Notes: a model not told the origin generated them from the letters alone. Positions 46,350-56,728 are shown, counted from the first letter of the stretch. The stretch is 64,000 nucleotides of DNA from JALORV01 sp963707445 (GCA_963707445.1 CAVPPW010000013.1:124001-188000); one strand, 5' to 3'. A program made the numbers and translations.

Positions 46350-46407
46350 TCTGCGGTCCGCGCCGCGTCGGGGCGGTTACGCTGGTGTTCGATCCCTCCG
46401 CCGCGCC

Positions 46408-47508
46408 ATGCCGTCTCAATTTGCGTCGAAACTAATCGCCTGGCAGGCCGCCCACGGCCGACACGATCTGCCGTGGCAGGCGCACGCGCGATCCGTACCG
46501 CATCTGGCTCGCGGAAGTCATGCTGCAGCAGACGCAGGTGGCGACCGTGTTGCCGTACTGTGGGCGCTTCATCGAGCGCTTTCCGGACGTTGAGTCGCTC
46601 GCCGCGGCATCGCTCGACGCGGTGATGACTGCTTGGGCCGGGCTCGGCTACTACTCGCGCGCACGCAACCTGCATCGCTGTGCGCAGCTCATCGTTGCGC
46701 GGCACGGCGGCCGCTTTCCCGACTCGGCCGAGGCGCTGGCGCAACTGCCCGGAATCGGGCGCTCCACCGCGGCCGCGATCGCCGCGTTTGCTCATGGGAC
46801 GCGCGCTGCGATCCTCGACGGAAACGTGAAGCGTGTCATGGCGCGACATTTCGGCATCGACGGCTATCCGGGCGAGAGCGTCGTCGAGCGCCAGCTCTGG
46901 CGGCTGGCAGAGTCGCAGTTGCCGGACGCGGACGTCGGTGCCTACACGCAGGGGCTGATGGATCTCGGAGCGATGGTGTGCACGCGTCGGGCACCTCGCT
47001 GTGACGCCTGTCCCGTGCGTGCGCAGCTGCGTAGCACTGCGCGATGGCCGCGTTGCCGAACTGCCGAAACCGCGTCCGGCGCGTGCGCGTCCGGTGCGCG
47101 AGGCCGCTGTCGCTGTGATTCGCGACCCTGCGGGCTCGGTGCTGTTTGAACGACGGGCGCCGACCGGCGTCTGGGGCGGACTCCTGAGCGCCCCCGAATT
47201 CGATGTCGCGCTAACCGATGCCGAACTGGAGCGTGCGATTGAGCAGCGCTACGGCGTGCGAGGTCGAAACCGAGGGACGAGTCGAAGCGGTGCGGCACGA
47301 CTTCACGCATTTCACGCTCGTGATTCATCCGCGCCTCGTCAGAGTCGTGGGCAGCGCGGCGGTCAGCGAGGGCGGGGCAATCTGGTGTGCCGACGTGGAG
47401 TTGGGAACCGCACCGCTGCCGGCACCGATGCGCCGCATCGTGCTGGCGCTCGCGCGCCGCGGCTCAGCGGCCGCCAGTCACCTGAAGACCGAATGCTGCT
47501 TCAGGTAG
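46408..47508 (+). CDS. mutY: Adenine DNA glycosylase MutY (three apparent frameshifts)
   Basis: Excises adenine opposite 8-oxoguanine. Across frames: WQAAHGRHDLPWQ, EVMLQQTQV, the helix-hairpin-helix LPGIGRSTAAAI with catalytic aspartate in AILDGNVKRV, the iron-sulfur region CTRRAPRCDACPVRAQ, and a NUDIX-like C-terminus (VWGGLLSAPEF). Breaks lie near 46488, 47023 and 47262. Deleting one base at the second restores the fourth cluster cysteine. Corrected length is 365 residues. The end overlaps the convergent Lon-domain gene by 31 bases. Confidence 0.9.
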
Positions 47509-48120
47509 GTGTGGACGATTTCCAGTCTCGCACCGCCGTCACCGAGCTCCATCAACTTCTGCTTGGCTTTCAGAGGCACGGGCAGGACTTCGCACAGGCG
47601 GTTCGATACCCAGCTGCTGGATTCCATGCGAAACGGCTCTGCGAACGGCAGCTGGGTCAGCACATCATCATCCTCGACCGCTTCGCGCCGCCGCTCGGCC
47701 GACTGCGCGCGCAGGTCGTCGATGATCCGCCGCAGAAGGTCGACGCAGGGCACGTGTTCCGGCGGCACCGGCGCGTCGGTGTCGTCTTCGATCCACTCGA
47801 CCTCCGCGACCCGCAGCCCGTTGCCTTCAATCGCGGAATCGACGATGCGGAACCGGCTGTCCGCCGATCGCACGGACGTGCAGCAGGCCGAGCTGCCGCA
47901 TGTCCCAGGCGGCGATCGACGCGCTGCAGCCGACCTCGGCGACGCGCGCCTCGCGGCTGATTTCGCGCGCCTTCGGATCGGTGATCCTGCAGACGCCGAA
48001 GCTGAGCTCGTCGCGCAGGCAGTCGCGCGCCATGTCCATGTAGCGCGCCTCGAAGATCCGCAGCGGCAGCACGCCTCCGGGAAACAGGACGGTCGAAAGC
48101 GGGAAGATCGGCAGACGCAT
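47478..48120 (-). CDS. Lon N-terminal substrate-binding domain protein (apparent frameshift)
   Basis: A stand-alone LonN (PUA-like) domain of 213 residues without ATPase or protease. The start MRLPIFPLSTVLFPGGVLPLRIFEARY is typical (written here in two pieces: MRLPIFPLSTVLFPGG and LPLRIFEARY). The frame changes near 47850, between LGLLHVRAIGG and the FRIVDSAIEGNGLRVAEVEW type continuation. Such proteins are widespread but uncharacterised in bacteria; peptide binding is a guess. It converges with mutY. Confidence 0.82.
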
Positions 48121-48216
48121 CGGTCACCGCAGCTCGTCGTCGCGCGGGGTTTCGGATTTTTCGATGGCGCGCGGTAATGGCACGCGCGTGCGGTCAATGC
48201 GATCCATCGGTTCCGA

Positions 48217-49077
48217 TCAGCCGAACTCGATGCCGCGGTGACGCACCAGCACGCTGCGCTGCGTGCCGAATCGCCGCGCCAGCTCCTCGACCATAAAGAC
48301 CGAGCGGTGACGGCCGCCGGTGCAACCGATGGCGACCGTCACGTAGTGACGATTGTCCGCCACGTAGCTTGGCAACCACTTGGCGAGGAAGCCGGATATG
48401 TCGTCGAGCATCTCCCCGGCCTGTGGCACGCGCTGAAGATAGGCGATCACCAGCGGATCGCGTCCGGTCAGCGGTCGCAACAGCGGGTCGTAGTGCGGAT
48501 TCGGCAGGTTGCGCACGTCGAAGACGAAATCCGCGGCGACCGGAACGCCCTGCTTGAAGGCGAACGATTCGAAAGCCAGAACGAGTGCCGCCGGGGGCAG
48601 GTCGGTGAATTGGCGTACCCACTGGCGCAGCGTGTTCGGATGCAGCTCGCTGGTGTCGATCACGTGGCCGATGTTCACCAGCGGCGCCAGCAGCTCGCGC
48701 TCGAGGTGGATCGCCTCGGTCAGCGTCGACTCGGCCCCCTGCTGCTGGACGCGCAGCGACATTGGATGGCGCCGCCGCGTCTCGGAGTAGCGCCGCACGA
48801 GCTCGGCGCTCGACGCCGTCAGGAACAGCACGCGCACATCGTGCCCGGCCGCGCGCAGCATTGCGATGATGGCCGGCACGTCACCGAGCGCGGCCTCGCT
48901 GCGCGAGTCGACGGCGACCGCGACATCAGCGTGACCGGTGCCCTCGAGGAAAGCACAGATGTCCCCGAGGAAGCGCGCCGGCAGGTTGTCGATGCAGTAG
49001 TACCCGGCGTCCTCGAGCAGTCGGATGGCGACCGACTTGCCCGAGCCCGACATGCCGGTGACGAGGACGATGCGCAT
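48217..49077 (-). CDS. rapZ: RNase adapter protein RapZ
   Basis: A P-loop protein that in E. coli directs RNase E to the GlmZ small RNA and so controls GlcN6P synthase. Walker A reads VTGMSGSGKS, and the C-terminal domain contains IGCTGGRHRSVFMVE. It has 286 residues and is intact. It is the downstream neighbour of hprK and ptsN, a standard cluster in Betaproteobacteria. No GlmZ/GlmY-like RNA is visible nearby. Confidence 0.96.
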   Translation of the reverse strand: MRIVLVTGMSGSGKSVAIRLLEDAGYYCIDNLPARFLGDICAFLEGTGHADVAVAVDSRSEAALGDVPAIIAMLRAAGHDVRVLFLTASSAELVRRYSETRRRHPMSLRVQQQGAESTLTEAIHLERELLAPLVNIGHVIDTSELHPNTLRQWVRQFTDLPPAALVLAFESFAFKQGVPVAADFVFDVRNLPNPHYDPLLRPLTGRDPLVIAYLQRVPQAGEMLDDISGFLAKWLPSYVADNRHYVTVAIGCTGGRHRSVFMVEELARRFGTQRSVLVRHRGIEFG

Positions 49078-49176
49078 TGCTGGACGGAGAGTGACCGAAT
49101 TGTTGCACGCGAAGCGTGCGGCTCAATCCATGAAAAGGGAGCGTCCGGCGCTCTCAGAACTCAGCCGACAGAGACC

Positions 49177-50106
49177 CTAGCCGCCGCCCATGTGCTGCTG
49201 ATGACGCTGCAGGAAGTCGCGCATCGTGTCGATGCCACGCAACTGCAGGATCGTGTTGCGCACAGCCGCCTCGGTCAGCACCGCGAGATTGCGGCCAGAG
49301 GCGACCGGGATCAGAACCTTGCGGACCGGGATGCCGAGGACGTCCTGACTCTGTCCCTCGAGCGGCAGTCGCTCCATCGTCTCGGACGTGCCATAGCGGC
49401 GCAGTTCGACGATCAATCGCAGTTTCATCTTCCGGCGCACCGCGGTCTCGCCGAAGATCGACTTGATATCGAGCAGGCCGAGCCCGCGCACCTCCAGCAG
49501 ATTGGCGAGCAGCGGCGGGCAGCGGCCTTCGATCGTGTCGGGGGCGACGCGCGAGAAATCGACGACGTCGTCGGCTACCAGCCCGTGACCGCGGCTGATC
49601 AGTTCGAGTCCGAGCTCGCTCTTGCCGACACCGGATTCGCCGGCGACTAGGACGCCCATGCCGAGCACGTCCATGAGCACGCCATGCATCGTGCAATGGG
49701 CCGCGAGGACCTTCGCGAAGTAGATGCGCAGCACTTCGATAATTTCGGCCGCCGGCTGCGGCGAAGCCAGCGTCGGCAGCGCCGCGCGCTCGGCAGTTTC
49801 AACGAGTTCTGCCGGCGGCGTCAGCCCCTCACCGATGACCAGTCCGATCGGGCTGCCGGAGATCAGTTCGTTGGCGTAGTGCAGACGCCGCGCCGACTCC
49901 ATCATGCTGTAGTAGCGGACCTCGGCCTCACCCAGCACGTGCAGTCGATTGGGGTGGATCAGGTTCAGGTGACCGACCAGATCCGCGCTGGCGAGGCCCG
50001 CGGTCGCCGGCGTGTCGAGTGGACGGTCCGCCGCGGCCTGGCCCGCGATCCAGGAAAGTTTCAGCGCCTCGCGGTTGTCGTCGAACAGCGACTGGAAGGT
50101 CGGCAT
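49177..50106 (-). CDS. hprK: HPr kinase/phosphorylase
   Basis: A serine kinase/phosphorylase for HPr-type proteins. The P-loop GESGVGKSELGLELI and the adjacent HGLVADDVVDF are characteristic, and the C-terminal signature LRGIDTMRDFLQRH occurs near the end. ATG 50106 (MPTFQSLFD) is preferred over a longer frame because AAGGAA lies nine bases upstream; this gives 309 residues. It pairs with ptsN upstream and rapZ downstream in a nitrogen-PTS regulatory cluster. Confidence 0.94.
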   Translation of the reverse strand: MPTFQSLFDDNREALKLSWIAGQAAADRPLDTPATAGLASADLVGHLNLIHPNRLHVLGEAEVRYYSMMESARRLHYANELISGSPIGLVIGEGLTPPAELVETAERAALPTLASPQPAAEIIEVLRIYFAKVLAAHCTMHGVLMDVLGMGVLVAGESGVGKSELGLELISRGHGLVADDVVDFSRVAPDTIEGRCPPLLANLLEVRGLGLLDIKSIFGETAVRRKMKLRLIVELRRYGTSETMERLPLEGQSQDVLGIPVRKVLIPVASGRNLAVLTEAAVRNTILQLRGIDTMRDFLQRHQQHMGGG

Positions 50107-50187
50107 CGGGCATTCCTTGTGCGCGCCGGGCGGCGGCACTCGGTGCGAGGCTAAAGCATCGGCCGCGGCCGCGGAAAGCGCCCTGCC

Positions 50188-50658
50188 TCAGGCGGCCGGC
50201 CGGATCGGCTCCCACGTGGTCAGCGCCGCGTGTACGGCGTCTGCGTCGGACGCGGTCAGCAATGTGTCGCGGAAGGATCTGTCCGACAGCATCTGCGCCA
50301 GTTCGGACAGAATGTCGAGGTGCTGCTGCGTGGCCTGTTCCGGCACCAGCAGGAACACCATCAGGGCGACCGGCTGGCCGTCAGGCGCGTCGAACGGAAT
50401 CGGCTCGGCGACGCGGATGAACGCCGCAACCGCCTCTTTCAGTCCCTTGATGCGACCATGCGGAATCGCGACGCCCTGGCCAAGGCCCGTCGAGCCGAGT
50501 CTTTCGCGCGCGAACAGGCTGTCGAAGACCTTGGCGCGGGCGATGCCTTGCTGGTTCTCGAAGATCAGGCCGGCCTGTTCGAATACCCGCTTCTTGCTCG
50601 ACGCCGGAAAATCCAGCAGTACGTTTGACGCAGGCAACAGCCGTGACAGATGACTCAT
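50188..50658 (-). CDS. ptsN: PTS IIA-like nitrogen regulatory protein PtsN
   Basis: The EIIA-Ntr protein, terminal acceptor of the PTSNtr phosphorelay; in other bacteria it controls potassium transport and stress sigma activity. The phosphorylated histidine is in VAIPHGRIKGL (about residue 67). It has 156 residues and is intact. A TATGAT box on the minus strand at 50796-50791 could be its -10. Potassium efflux-type genes (Kef, 56.8 kb) lie in the same region. Confidence 0.95.
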   Translation of the reverse strand: MSHLSRLLPASNVLLDFPASSKKRVFEQAGLIFENQQGIARAKVFDSLFARERLGSTGLGQGVAIPHGRIKGLKEAVAAFIRVAEPIPFDAPDGQPVALMVFLLVPEQATQQHLDILSELAQMLSDRSFRDTLLTASDADAVHAALTTWEPIRPAA

Positions 50659-50938
50659 GGTGGTAGGGACGGCGGGTCGGGTTTTCTCAGGCTAGGCGAG
50701 TTCGCTGCGGCCTATCGGTCGGGAAGCGCAACGATCGGGATTCTTTTCCAGCCTGCCGCGGGCGCGGCCCCTCGAAAAACGAAGGCGCGGATCATACACC
50801 TGGTGCTGCACACGGACGGTCCTTCGCGTCGATAGCGACGGAACTCCAGAGACGGAGAAATGGCAGGCAAGCATCCGGCGCGCCCGCTCCGGTAGGGACC
50901 GCTCGCGATTCAAAGCTAATCGCGGCGGTGCGGGCGAG

Positions 50939-51271
50939 TCACTGCGACTGCTGCACCGACTGCTGCCGCTTGATTGCATCGACAGTGTGGTCTTTCAGGC
51001 GGTCCTTGTGGCGCAGCACCTGACGATCCAGCTTGTCGACCAACATGTCGATCGCCGCGTACATGTCGTTGTCCACCGATTCCACGTGAATGTTGTTGCC
51101 GCGCAGCCGCAGGGTGATTTCGGCCCGTTGGCGCAGCTTCTCGACGGTCAATTGCACGTTGGCGTCTATGACCTGGTCGAAGTGCCGCTCGACTCGAGTC
51201 AGCTTGCCCTGCACGTAGTCTCGCAGTGCCGGCGTGACCTCGACGTGGTTACCGTGGATCAACAGATTCAT
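50939..51271 (-). CDS. hpf: Ribosome hibernation-promoting factor
   Basis: Binds the 30S decoding region and promotes 100S ribosome dimers or idle ribosomes in stationary phase. At 110 residues it is the short form. The start MNLLIHGNHVEVTPALRDYV and IDMLVDKLDRQVLRHKDRL are typical. It follows rpoN on the same strand by 58 bp, the usual rpoN-hpf-ptsN order. Confidence 0.94.
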   Translation of the reverse strand: MNLLIHGNHVEVTPALRDYVQGKLTRVERHFDQVIDANVQLTVEKLRQRAEITLRLRGNNIHVESVDNDMYAAIDMLVDKLDRQVLRHKDRLKDHTVDAIKRQQSVQQSQ

Positions 51272-51329
51272 GCAGCCTCCTGCTGGAGTCAGTCGGTTCG
51301 AACACTGCCGCGGACCGGCCGCGGCGCGC

Positions 51330-52795
51330 TTACAACGACTTGCGCATCGCCACCGCCGGGATTTTCATGGCCTCGCGGTACTTCGCCACCGTGCGGCGCG
51401 CGACCACGATGCCCTGCTCCCCCAGCAATTCGGCGAGCTTGCTGTCAGAAAGTGGATTGCGGGTGTCCTCGGCTCCTATCAGTTGTCTTGATCAAGGCGC
51501 GAATTGCCGTCGAAGACGCCGCGCCGCCCGTTTCGGTCGCCACGTGGCTGCCGAAGAAATGCTTCAGTTCGAACACGCCGAATGGCGTCGCCATGTACTT
51601 GTTCGCTGTGACCCGCGAAATCGTCGATTCGTGCAGGCCGACGGTGTCGGCGATCTCGCGCAGCACCAACGGTCGCATCGCGATCTCGCCGTGGGTGAAG
51701 AAATTGTGCTGCCGATCCACTATGGCTTGCGATACCCGCAGTATGGTGTCGAAGCGCTGCTGGATGTTGCGAATCAGCCACCGGGCTTCCTGTACGCGCG
51801 TTGTCCATTGTCCGCGTTGCGCGGGGTCGACGCTACGGTCGTTCCGTCCCCGTTTGAGTATGTCGGCATAGGCCTGGTTCACCCGGAGCCGCGGCATGAC
51901 TCCCGCATTTAGTACTGCGGTCCAACGACTCTTGATCCGCCGAACAAAGACATCGGGCACGACGTAATCGGCGCGTGTGTCACCAAAGGCTACTCCGGGT
52001 CTCGGGTTAAGTGCGCGGATCAGCTGGTGTGCGGCGCGCAGGGCATCGTCGCCGCACCCCAGCGTGCGTTTCAGCTTGGGGAAATCCCGCGCGGCCAGTA
52101 GCGGCAAGTGCTCGCTCACTATCCGGCGCGCCAAGTTCCAGCCCGGCCGGCGCTGCTTCTCCGCGCGCGACGATGGCAAGCTGAAGCTGCAGGCATTCGG
52201 CGGTGTTGCGCGCACCCACACCGGGCGGATCGAAACTCTGCAGCAGCTTGAGTGCCGCGCGCAGTTCGTCGGGATCGATCTCCGCCTCAGCGGGGCACAG
52301 CGACAGGAGTTCTTCGAGCGAGTGCTGCAGGTAGCCATCGTCGTCGAGCGCCTCGATCAGCAGATCGACCAGCGCGCGATCGCGTGCGCCCGCCTGCGTG
52401 CAGGCCAGCTGGCTCCGAAGATGCTCCCGCAGGCTAGGGCGGGTCCAGGCCCAGTCGACGGCGGTCGATTCGTCGTCATCGGAACGCGCCTCGTTGCGGC
52501 TCCACTCGAGCGTAAATTCCGTCGCCCCGTCACCGCTGTCCGCAGCAGGCGTCGCATCGGTCTGCGCCTCGCCGCTGGCGGGGGTCGCCGCCTCTCCAAT
52601 CGAGCCATCGGAACGCAGATGCAGCGTTCCCGCCTGCGGGTCGTCGTCGCGCTCGAGCAGTGGATTGTCTGCCATCGCCTGGTCGATTTCCTGGTTCAGC
52701 TCTAGGGTCGACAGCTGCAGCAGCCGGATCGACTGCTGTAGCTGAGGCGTCAGCGCAAGGTGCTGCGACAGGCGCAGCTGCAGCGAAGGTTTCAT
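51330..52795 (-). CDS. rpoN: RNA polymerase sigma-54 factor RpoN (two apparent frameshifts)
   Basis: Directs transcription from -24/-12 promoters with enhancer-binding proteins. Region I reads MKPSLQLRLSQHLALTPQLQQ-like (glutamine/leucine-rich), followed by an acidic region II. The core-binding region and helix-turn-helix (REIADTVGLHESTISRVTANKY) are in the next frame. The RpoN box appears as VARRTVAKYREAMKI after a second break near 51480. The first break is near 52160. Corrected length is 487 residues with TAA at 51330-51332. Confidence 0.92.
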
Positions 52796-52910
52796 GAGCA
52801 GCGCTGCGGGCGACGCGGCGCCTCGTAGGTGCAGGCGCGGTGACGCTGCTCGGGATTCTCGCGGCCCGGGCGTCGGCAGAACTGCGATCGGGGAAGACGA
52901 CGCCGCATCA

Positions 52911-53704
52911 CTACATCCGGAAGTGCTCGCCGAGGTAGACGCGGCGCACGGTCTCGTTACCGACGATCTCCTCCGGGCGCCCGGCGGCGAGCACAACGCC
53001 CTTCGTTGATGATGTAGGCGTGGTCGCAGATGCCGAGGGTCTCGCGCACGTTGTGGTCGGTGATCAGCACGCCGATGCCGCGCTCCTTCAGGAAGCGCAC
53101 GATGCGCTGGATTTCGAGCACGGCGATCGGGTCGACGCCGGCGAACGGCTCGTCGAGCAGGATGAAGCGCGGGCGTGCCCCCAGCGCGCGTGCGATCTCG
53201 ACCCGCCGGCGCTCGCCGCCCGATAGACGACAGTGCAGTGTTGGTGCGCAGATGAGCGATCTGCAGGTCGTCGAGCAGCTCGGACAGGCGGTCCTCGATG
53301 ACTACCCTCGGCAGCGGACGCTTCTCGTCATCCAACTGCAGTTCGAGGACGGCACGGATGTTTTCCTCGACCGTGAGCTTGCGGAAGACCGAAGCTTCCT
53401 GCGGCAGGTAGGACAGGCCGAGTCGCGCGCGCCGGTGAATCGGCAGATGCGATATCGATTTGCCATCGACCATGATGTCACCGTCGTCCAGCGGCACCAG
53501 GCCGACCACCATGTAGAAGCAGGTCGTCTTGCCGGCGCCGTTCGGGCCGAGCAGGCCCACGACCTCGCCGCTCTCCACGGTCAGCGAGACGTCTTTCACG
53601 ACCGCACGGCTGCCGTAGCGCTTCTGCAGGTTCTCGACACTGAGCGTGCTGCGCGTCAGCGCGAGCGGGGTGGCGATTTCGGCGGCGCGCGTGCGGGCTT
53701 CCAT
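52911..53704 (-). CDS. lptB: LPS export ABC transporter ATP-binding protein LptB (two apparent frameshifts)
   Basis: The ATPase of the LptB2FGC complex that extracts LPS from the inner membrane. Walker A is LLGPNGAGKTT, and YLPQEASVFRKLTVEENI is the LptB-type Q-loop region. Correction of a surplus T near 53234 gives LSGGERRRVEIARAL. Walker B is ILLDEPFAGVDP, and ITDHNVRETL is the H-loop. A second surplus base near 53003 restores the tail VYLGEHFRM. Corrected length is 263 residues. LptA and LptC genes follow upstream in the usual order. Confidence 0.93.
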
Positions 53705-53842
53705 GACCGTGTGTGTTGCGGCGCCTATTCGCCGTGATGCCGATGCTGCAGCGGCACGCTCTGCGGAGTCTGCTCATTCCGCGCAGCTGCTGCGGCAGCG
53801 AAGCCGTACCCAGTTTGATCCATCGAAGTACGGACACGGGTT

Positions 53843-54448
53843 CTAGTCGGTGCGGGGGTTGGCAATCTGACCGTCCGGTCGCAGCGGCGCGGGTGAACCC
53901 GACTTCGGTCCGGTGGACCGCGGCGCGATCGTGCCGCGAACACGGCCGTCCGGATTATTTGCGTCTGCGGCCGACTTTCCGCCGGTGACAAAGTATTTCG
54001 AATTGCGCTGGTCATAGGTGATCGAGTCGCCTCTGAGCTCATCGCGCGGCAGGTCGTTTTCGAGCAGGCGCACGCGGGCCCGGGTGATCAGCTTCACCGT
54101 ATCGGCCTTCTCGTCGTATTCGATCCGCTCAGCCGCGCCGTCGACGTACTCCTCCGTCCCCGGCTGGGTGTTGTCGCGCTTCTGGCGGAAGGTCGCCACC
54201 TTGCCGGGCGCGCCCTGGATCAGGCCGTACTGGTAGCCCTCAGGATCCTTGCGTATCTGCACGCGGTCACCGGTCGCACGTATGGTGCCCTTGACCAGCA
54301 CGACGTTGCCGGCGAGCACGCAGACCTGCTGTAAATCGTCGCATTCCCCGGTGTCGGCCTCGTAATTCAGCGGCTTTTCACGGTCGGCGCGCTCGCCAAA
54401 GGCCGGCGCTGCGAAAAGTGCGATCGCGAGTAGTAGCCAGCGCGTCAT
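53843..54448 (-). CDS. lptA: LPS transport periplasmic protein LptA
   Basis: Forms the periplasmic bridge that carries LPS to LptDE. The 201-residue precursor has a signal peptide (about 1-18) and an OstA-like beta-jellyroll domain (KPLNYEADTGECDD, VLAGNVVLVKGTIRATGDR). A Pro/Gly-rich tail of about 35 residues follows. Its ATG overlaps the lptC stop. A 138-bp gap separates it from lptB. Confidence 0.92.
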   Translation of the reverse strand: MTRWLLLAIALFAAPAFGERADREKPLNYEADTGECDDLQQVCVLAGNVVLVKGTIRATGDRVQIRKDPEGYQYGLIQGAPGKVATFRQKRDNTQPGTEEYVDGAAERIEYDEKADTVKLITRARVRLLENDLPRDELRGDSITYDQRNSKYFVTGGKSAADANNPDGRVRGTIAPRSTGPKSGSPAPLRPDGQIANPRTD

Positions 54449-55041
54449 CGAACACCGACTCCACTCGAGCCCGCGGCCGGCTCGATCGTGCCGCGCACCT
54501 TGGACCGCAGCTTGACCGTCCTCTTTATGTTGTCGTAGTCCATCCCGATCGCGCTGATGCGCGAGCCGCCGCGTTCGATTTCCACCGGCGCATCGGTGGA
54601 GAACTGTTCGGTATCCGGCAGCGCCACCAGGCGTTCCGTGCTCAGGCGCATCGGTGGCTCGCCGTTGCTGCCCGGCGCGCGGATCAACGTGACGTCACCG
54701 GTCAAGATCACTCGCGCCCCGCTGTCCTCGACGCGTGCGTGCTCGGCCTTGGCATCGATCTGGGGCTGGTCTGCGCGCAGGCTCACCATTCGCGGCCGGG
54801 TGACTTCGACGCGATCGTCGCTCGGATAGTGAGTGACGCGTTCCCCGATCAAACGGTTGATCGCGCGCCCCTCTGTATCGAACTGCGTCAGCGCCGCGCC
54901 GTCGACCACGATGTCGGGCCCCTCGCGCGACACGGGACTGGCGAGCCCGTCCAGGCGGCTTGTCTGCGAATACCAGTAGGTGCTGCCCGCCAGCAGCGCG
55001 AGCAGCAGGATCGCGACGATCGCAGTGATGCGGTCACGCAT
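54445..55041 (-). CDS. lptC: LPS export protein LptC
   Basis: A bitopic inner-membrane protein that passes LPS from LptBFG to LptA. Residues about 6-25 form the single helix (ITAIVAILLLALLAGSTYW), and the rest is a periplasmic OstA-like fold with FDTEGRAINRLIGERVTHYP. ATG 55041 is chosen because the helix starts there; 198 residues result. It overlaps lptA by four bases. Confidence 0.9.
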   Translation of the reverse strand: MRDRITAIVAILLLALLAGSTYWYSQTSRLDGLASPVSREGPDIVVDGAALTQFDTEGRAINRLIGERVTHYPSDDRVEVTRPRMVSLRADQPQIDAKAEHARVEDSGARVILTGDVTLIRAPGSNGEPPMRLSTERLVALPDTEQFSTDAPVEIERGGSRISAIGMDYDNIKRTVKLRSKVRGTIEPAAGSSGVGVR

Positions 55042-55172
55042 GGCTGTTTGCAGCGGGTGTGCGCGACGCTGCGCATCGCGCGTGCATCCGCTGCGCTCGG
55101 GTCGGCGCGCCGCCTTTCCGGCGGCCGGACGGCGGTGCGGAAGCGAAGGCGGCACGGGCGATCGCACCACGT

Positions 55173-55688
55173 TCATCCAGCCACCATTGCAGCGATGTCG
55201 ATGCCCTGCGCGCGCAGGATGAACTCGGCGCAGGCGCGGACAGCGGCGCGGCCACCGGCACACGGCGCGATCCAGTGCGCGGCGCGCTTCACTTCGTCGC
55301 GAGCGTCCTCCACGGTCATCGCGAATCCCGCGCTGCGCAGCACCGGCAGGTCGGGCAGGTCGTCGCCAATGAACGCGGCGTCGTCGGCGGTCAACCGTGC
55401 CTCGCTCAGCAGTTCGCCGAATGCTGCCGCTTTGTCGCCTCGTCCCTGTAGAACACGACTGATGCCGAGTTCGCGGGCGCGGTGCTCGACAATGGCCGAA
55501 TCGCGCGCGGAGAGAATCGCAACGTCGATGCCGCGCGCCAGCAGCATCTTCACCCCGTGTCCGTCGCGCACGTCGAAGACCTTGAGCGCTTCGCCCTCCG
55601 GCCCGTAGTACAGCCGTCCGTCGGTCAGCACGCCGTCGACGTCGAGCACGACCAGGCGAACGCGCGCAGCGCGCTGCTCTGGCGTCAT
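55173..55688 (-). CDS. kdsC: 3-deoxy-D-manno-octulosonate 8-phosphate phosphatase KdsC
   Basis: A HAD-superfamily enzyme that releases Kdo from Kdo 8-phosphate. The nucleophile motif is VLDVDGVLTDG, with downstream ILSARDSA and FIGDDLPDLPVL. At 171 residues it is the usual capless tetrameric type. Its ATG overlaps the kdsD stop (TGATG), so the two Kdo genes are coupled. Confidence 0.95.
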   Translation of the reverse strand: MTPEQRAARVRLVVLDVDGVLTDGRLYYGPEGEALKVFDVRDGHGVKMLLARGIDVAILSARDSAIVEHRARELGISRVLQGRGDKAAAFGELLSEARLTADDAAFIGDDLPDLPVLRSAGFAMTVEDARDEVKRAAHWIAPCAGGRAAVRACAEFILRAQGIDIAAMVAG

Positions 55689-56728
55689 CAGATCACCTTC
55701 GCGTTCATGAGGTCCAGGTTGTTCAGCGCGCCGACCAGGTGACCCTGTGCATCGACGACCAGCAGTTGATTGCGGCGCCGACGGTCCATCAGTTGCGCCG
55801 CTTCAACCGCGAGCGCATCCGGCGCGATCGTCAGTGGCGAGCGCGTCATGACTTCGGCCACCATCAGGCTGCGGACGTCGCCAACGCGTTCGAGCAGCCG
55901 CCGCAGGTCGCCGTCAGTGAAGATGCCGGCCAGCGCCGAGTTGGCGTCGAGCACTGCCGTCATCCCGAGCTGCTTGATCGTGATCTCGTGCAGGGCATCC
56001 ATCACGCTTGCGGTGTCCGGCACCGACGGAATCGCCTCGCCGGTCCGCATCACGTCGCGAACGTGCGTCAGCAGGCGCCGGCCCAGCGCACCGGCGGGAT
56101 GCGAGCGCGCGAAGTCTTCGCGACCGAAGCCGCGTGCGTCCAGACAGGCTATCGCGAGCGCATCGCCGAGAACCAGCATCGCGGTGGTCGACGACGTCGG
56201 CGCGAGGTTCAGCGGACAGGCTTCCTTTTCGACATGCACGTCGAGGTGAACCTCGGCCAGGCGCGCCAGCGACGAGTCCGCGTTGCCGGTCATCGCGATC
56301 AGCGGGGTGCCTACCCGCTTCGCGATCGGAACCATCGTTAGCAGCTCGTCGCCTTCACCCGAATAGGACAGCGCGAGCAACACGTCGTCGCGCGTGATCA
56401 TGCCGAGATCGCCGTGAGCCGCCTCGGCAGCATGAACGAACATCGCAGGCGTGCCGGTCGACGCCAGTGTCGACGCGAGCTTGCGGCCGATGTGGCCGCT
56501 CTTGCCGACACCGGTGACCACCACCCGGCCGCGGCAGGCGAGCAGCAGGCCGACGGCGCGTTCGAAGTCGTGGTCAATGCGCGAGGCCAACGCCGCGACA
56601 GCGTCCGCCTCGATCTCGATCACCTCGCGCGCCAGCGCGAGCGCGCTCGGGCGTGGGCTGGACTGGGAGTGGATGTGCGGACATGCGAGCGCTGCTGGAT
56701 CAGCCGATCGCGCACTGCGCGGCGACAC
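55688..56728 (-). CDS. kdsD: Arabinose-5-phosphate isomerase KdsD
   Basis: Converts ribulose 5-phosphate to arabinose 5-phosphate, the Kdo precursor. An N-terminal SIS domain (VVVTGVGKSGHIGRKLAST, LSYSGEGDELL, KEACPLNLAPTSSTTAML) is followed by a CBS pair (DVMRTGEAIPSV, GIFTDGDLRRLLE). GTG 56728 gives 346 residues; a longer frame is open upstream but not conserved. A GATAAT/TATTAT box at 56743-56749 lies in the divergent region shared with the antiporter gene. Confidence 0.94.
   Translation of the reverse strand: MSPRSARSADPAALACPHIHSQSSPRPSALALAREVIEIEADAVAALASRIDHDFERAVGLLLACRGRVVVTGVGKSGHIGRKLASTLASTGTPAMFVHAAEAAHGDLGMITRDDVLLALSYSGEGDELLTMVPIAKRVGTPLIAMTGNADSSLARLAEVHLDVHVEKEACPLNLAPTSSTTAMLVLGDALAIACLDARGFGREDFARSHPAGALGRRLLTHVRDVMRTGEAIPSVPDTASVMDALHEITIKQLGMTAVLDANSALAGIFTDGDLRRLLERVGDVRSLMVAEVMTRSPLTIAPDALAVEAAQLMDRRRRNQLLVVDAQGHLVGALNNLDLMNAKVI

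Noticed and set aside
50904..50924. Terminator after hpf (CGCGATT / AATCGCG hairpin)
   Set aside because: The stem has only seven pairs and no T run follows on the minus strand, so I do not annotate it as a terminator.
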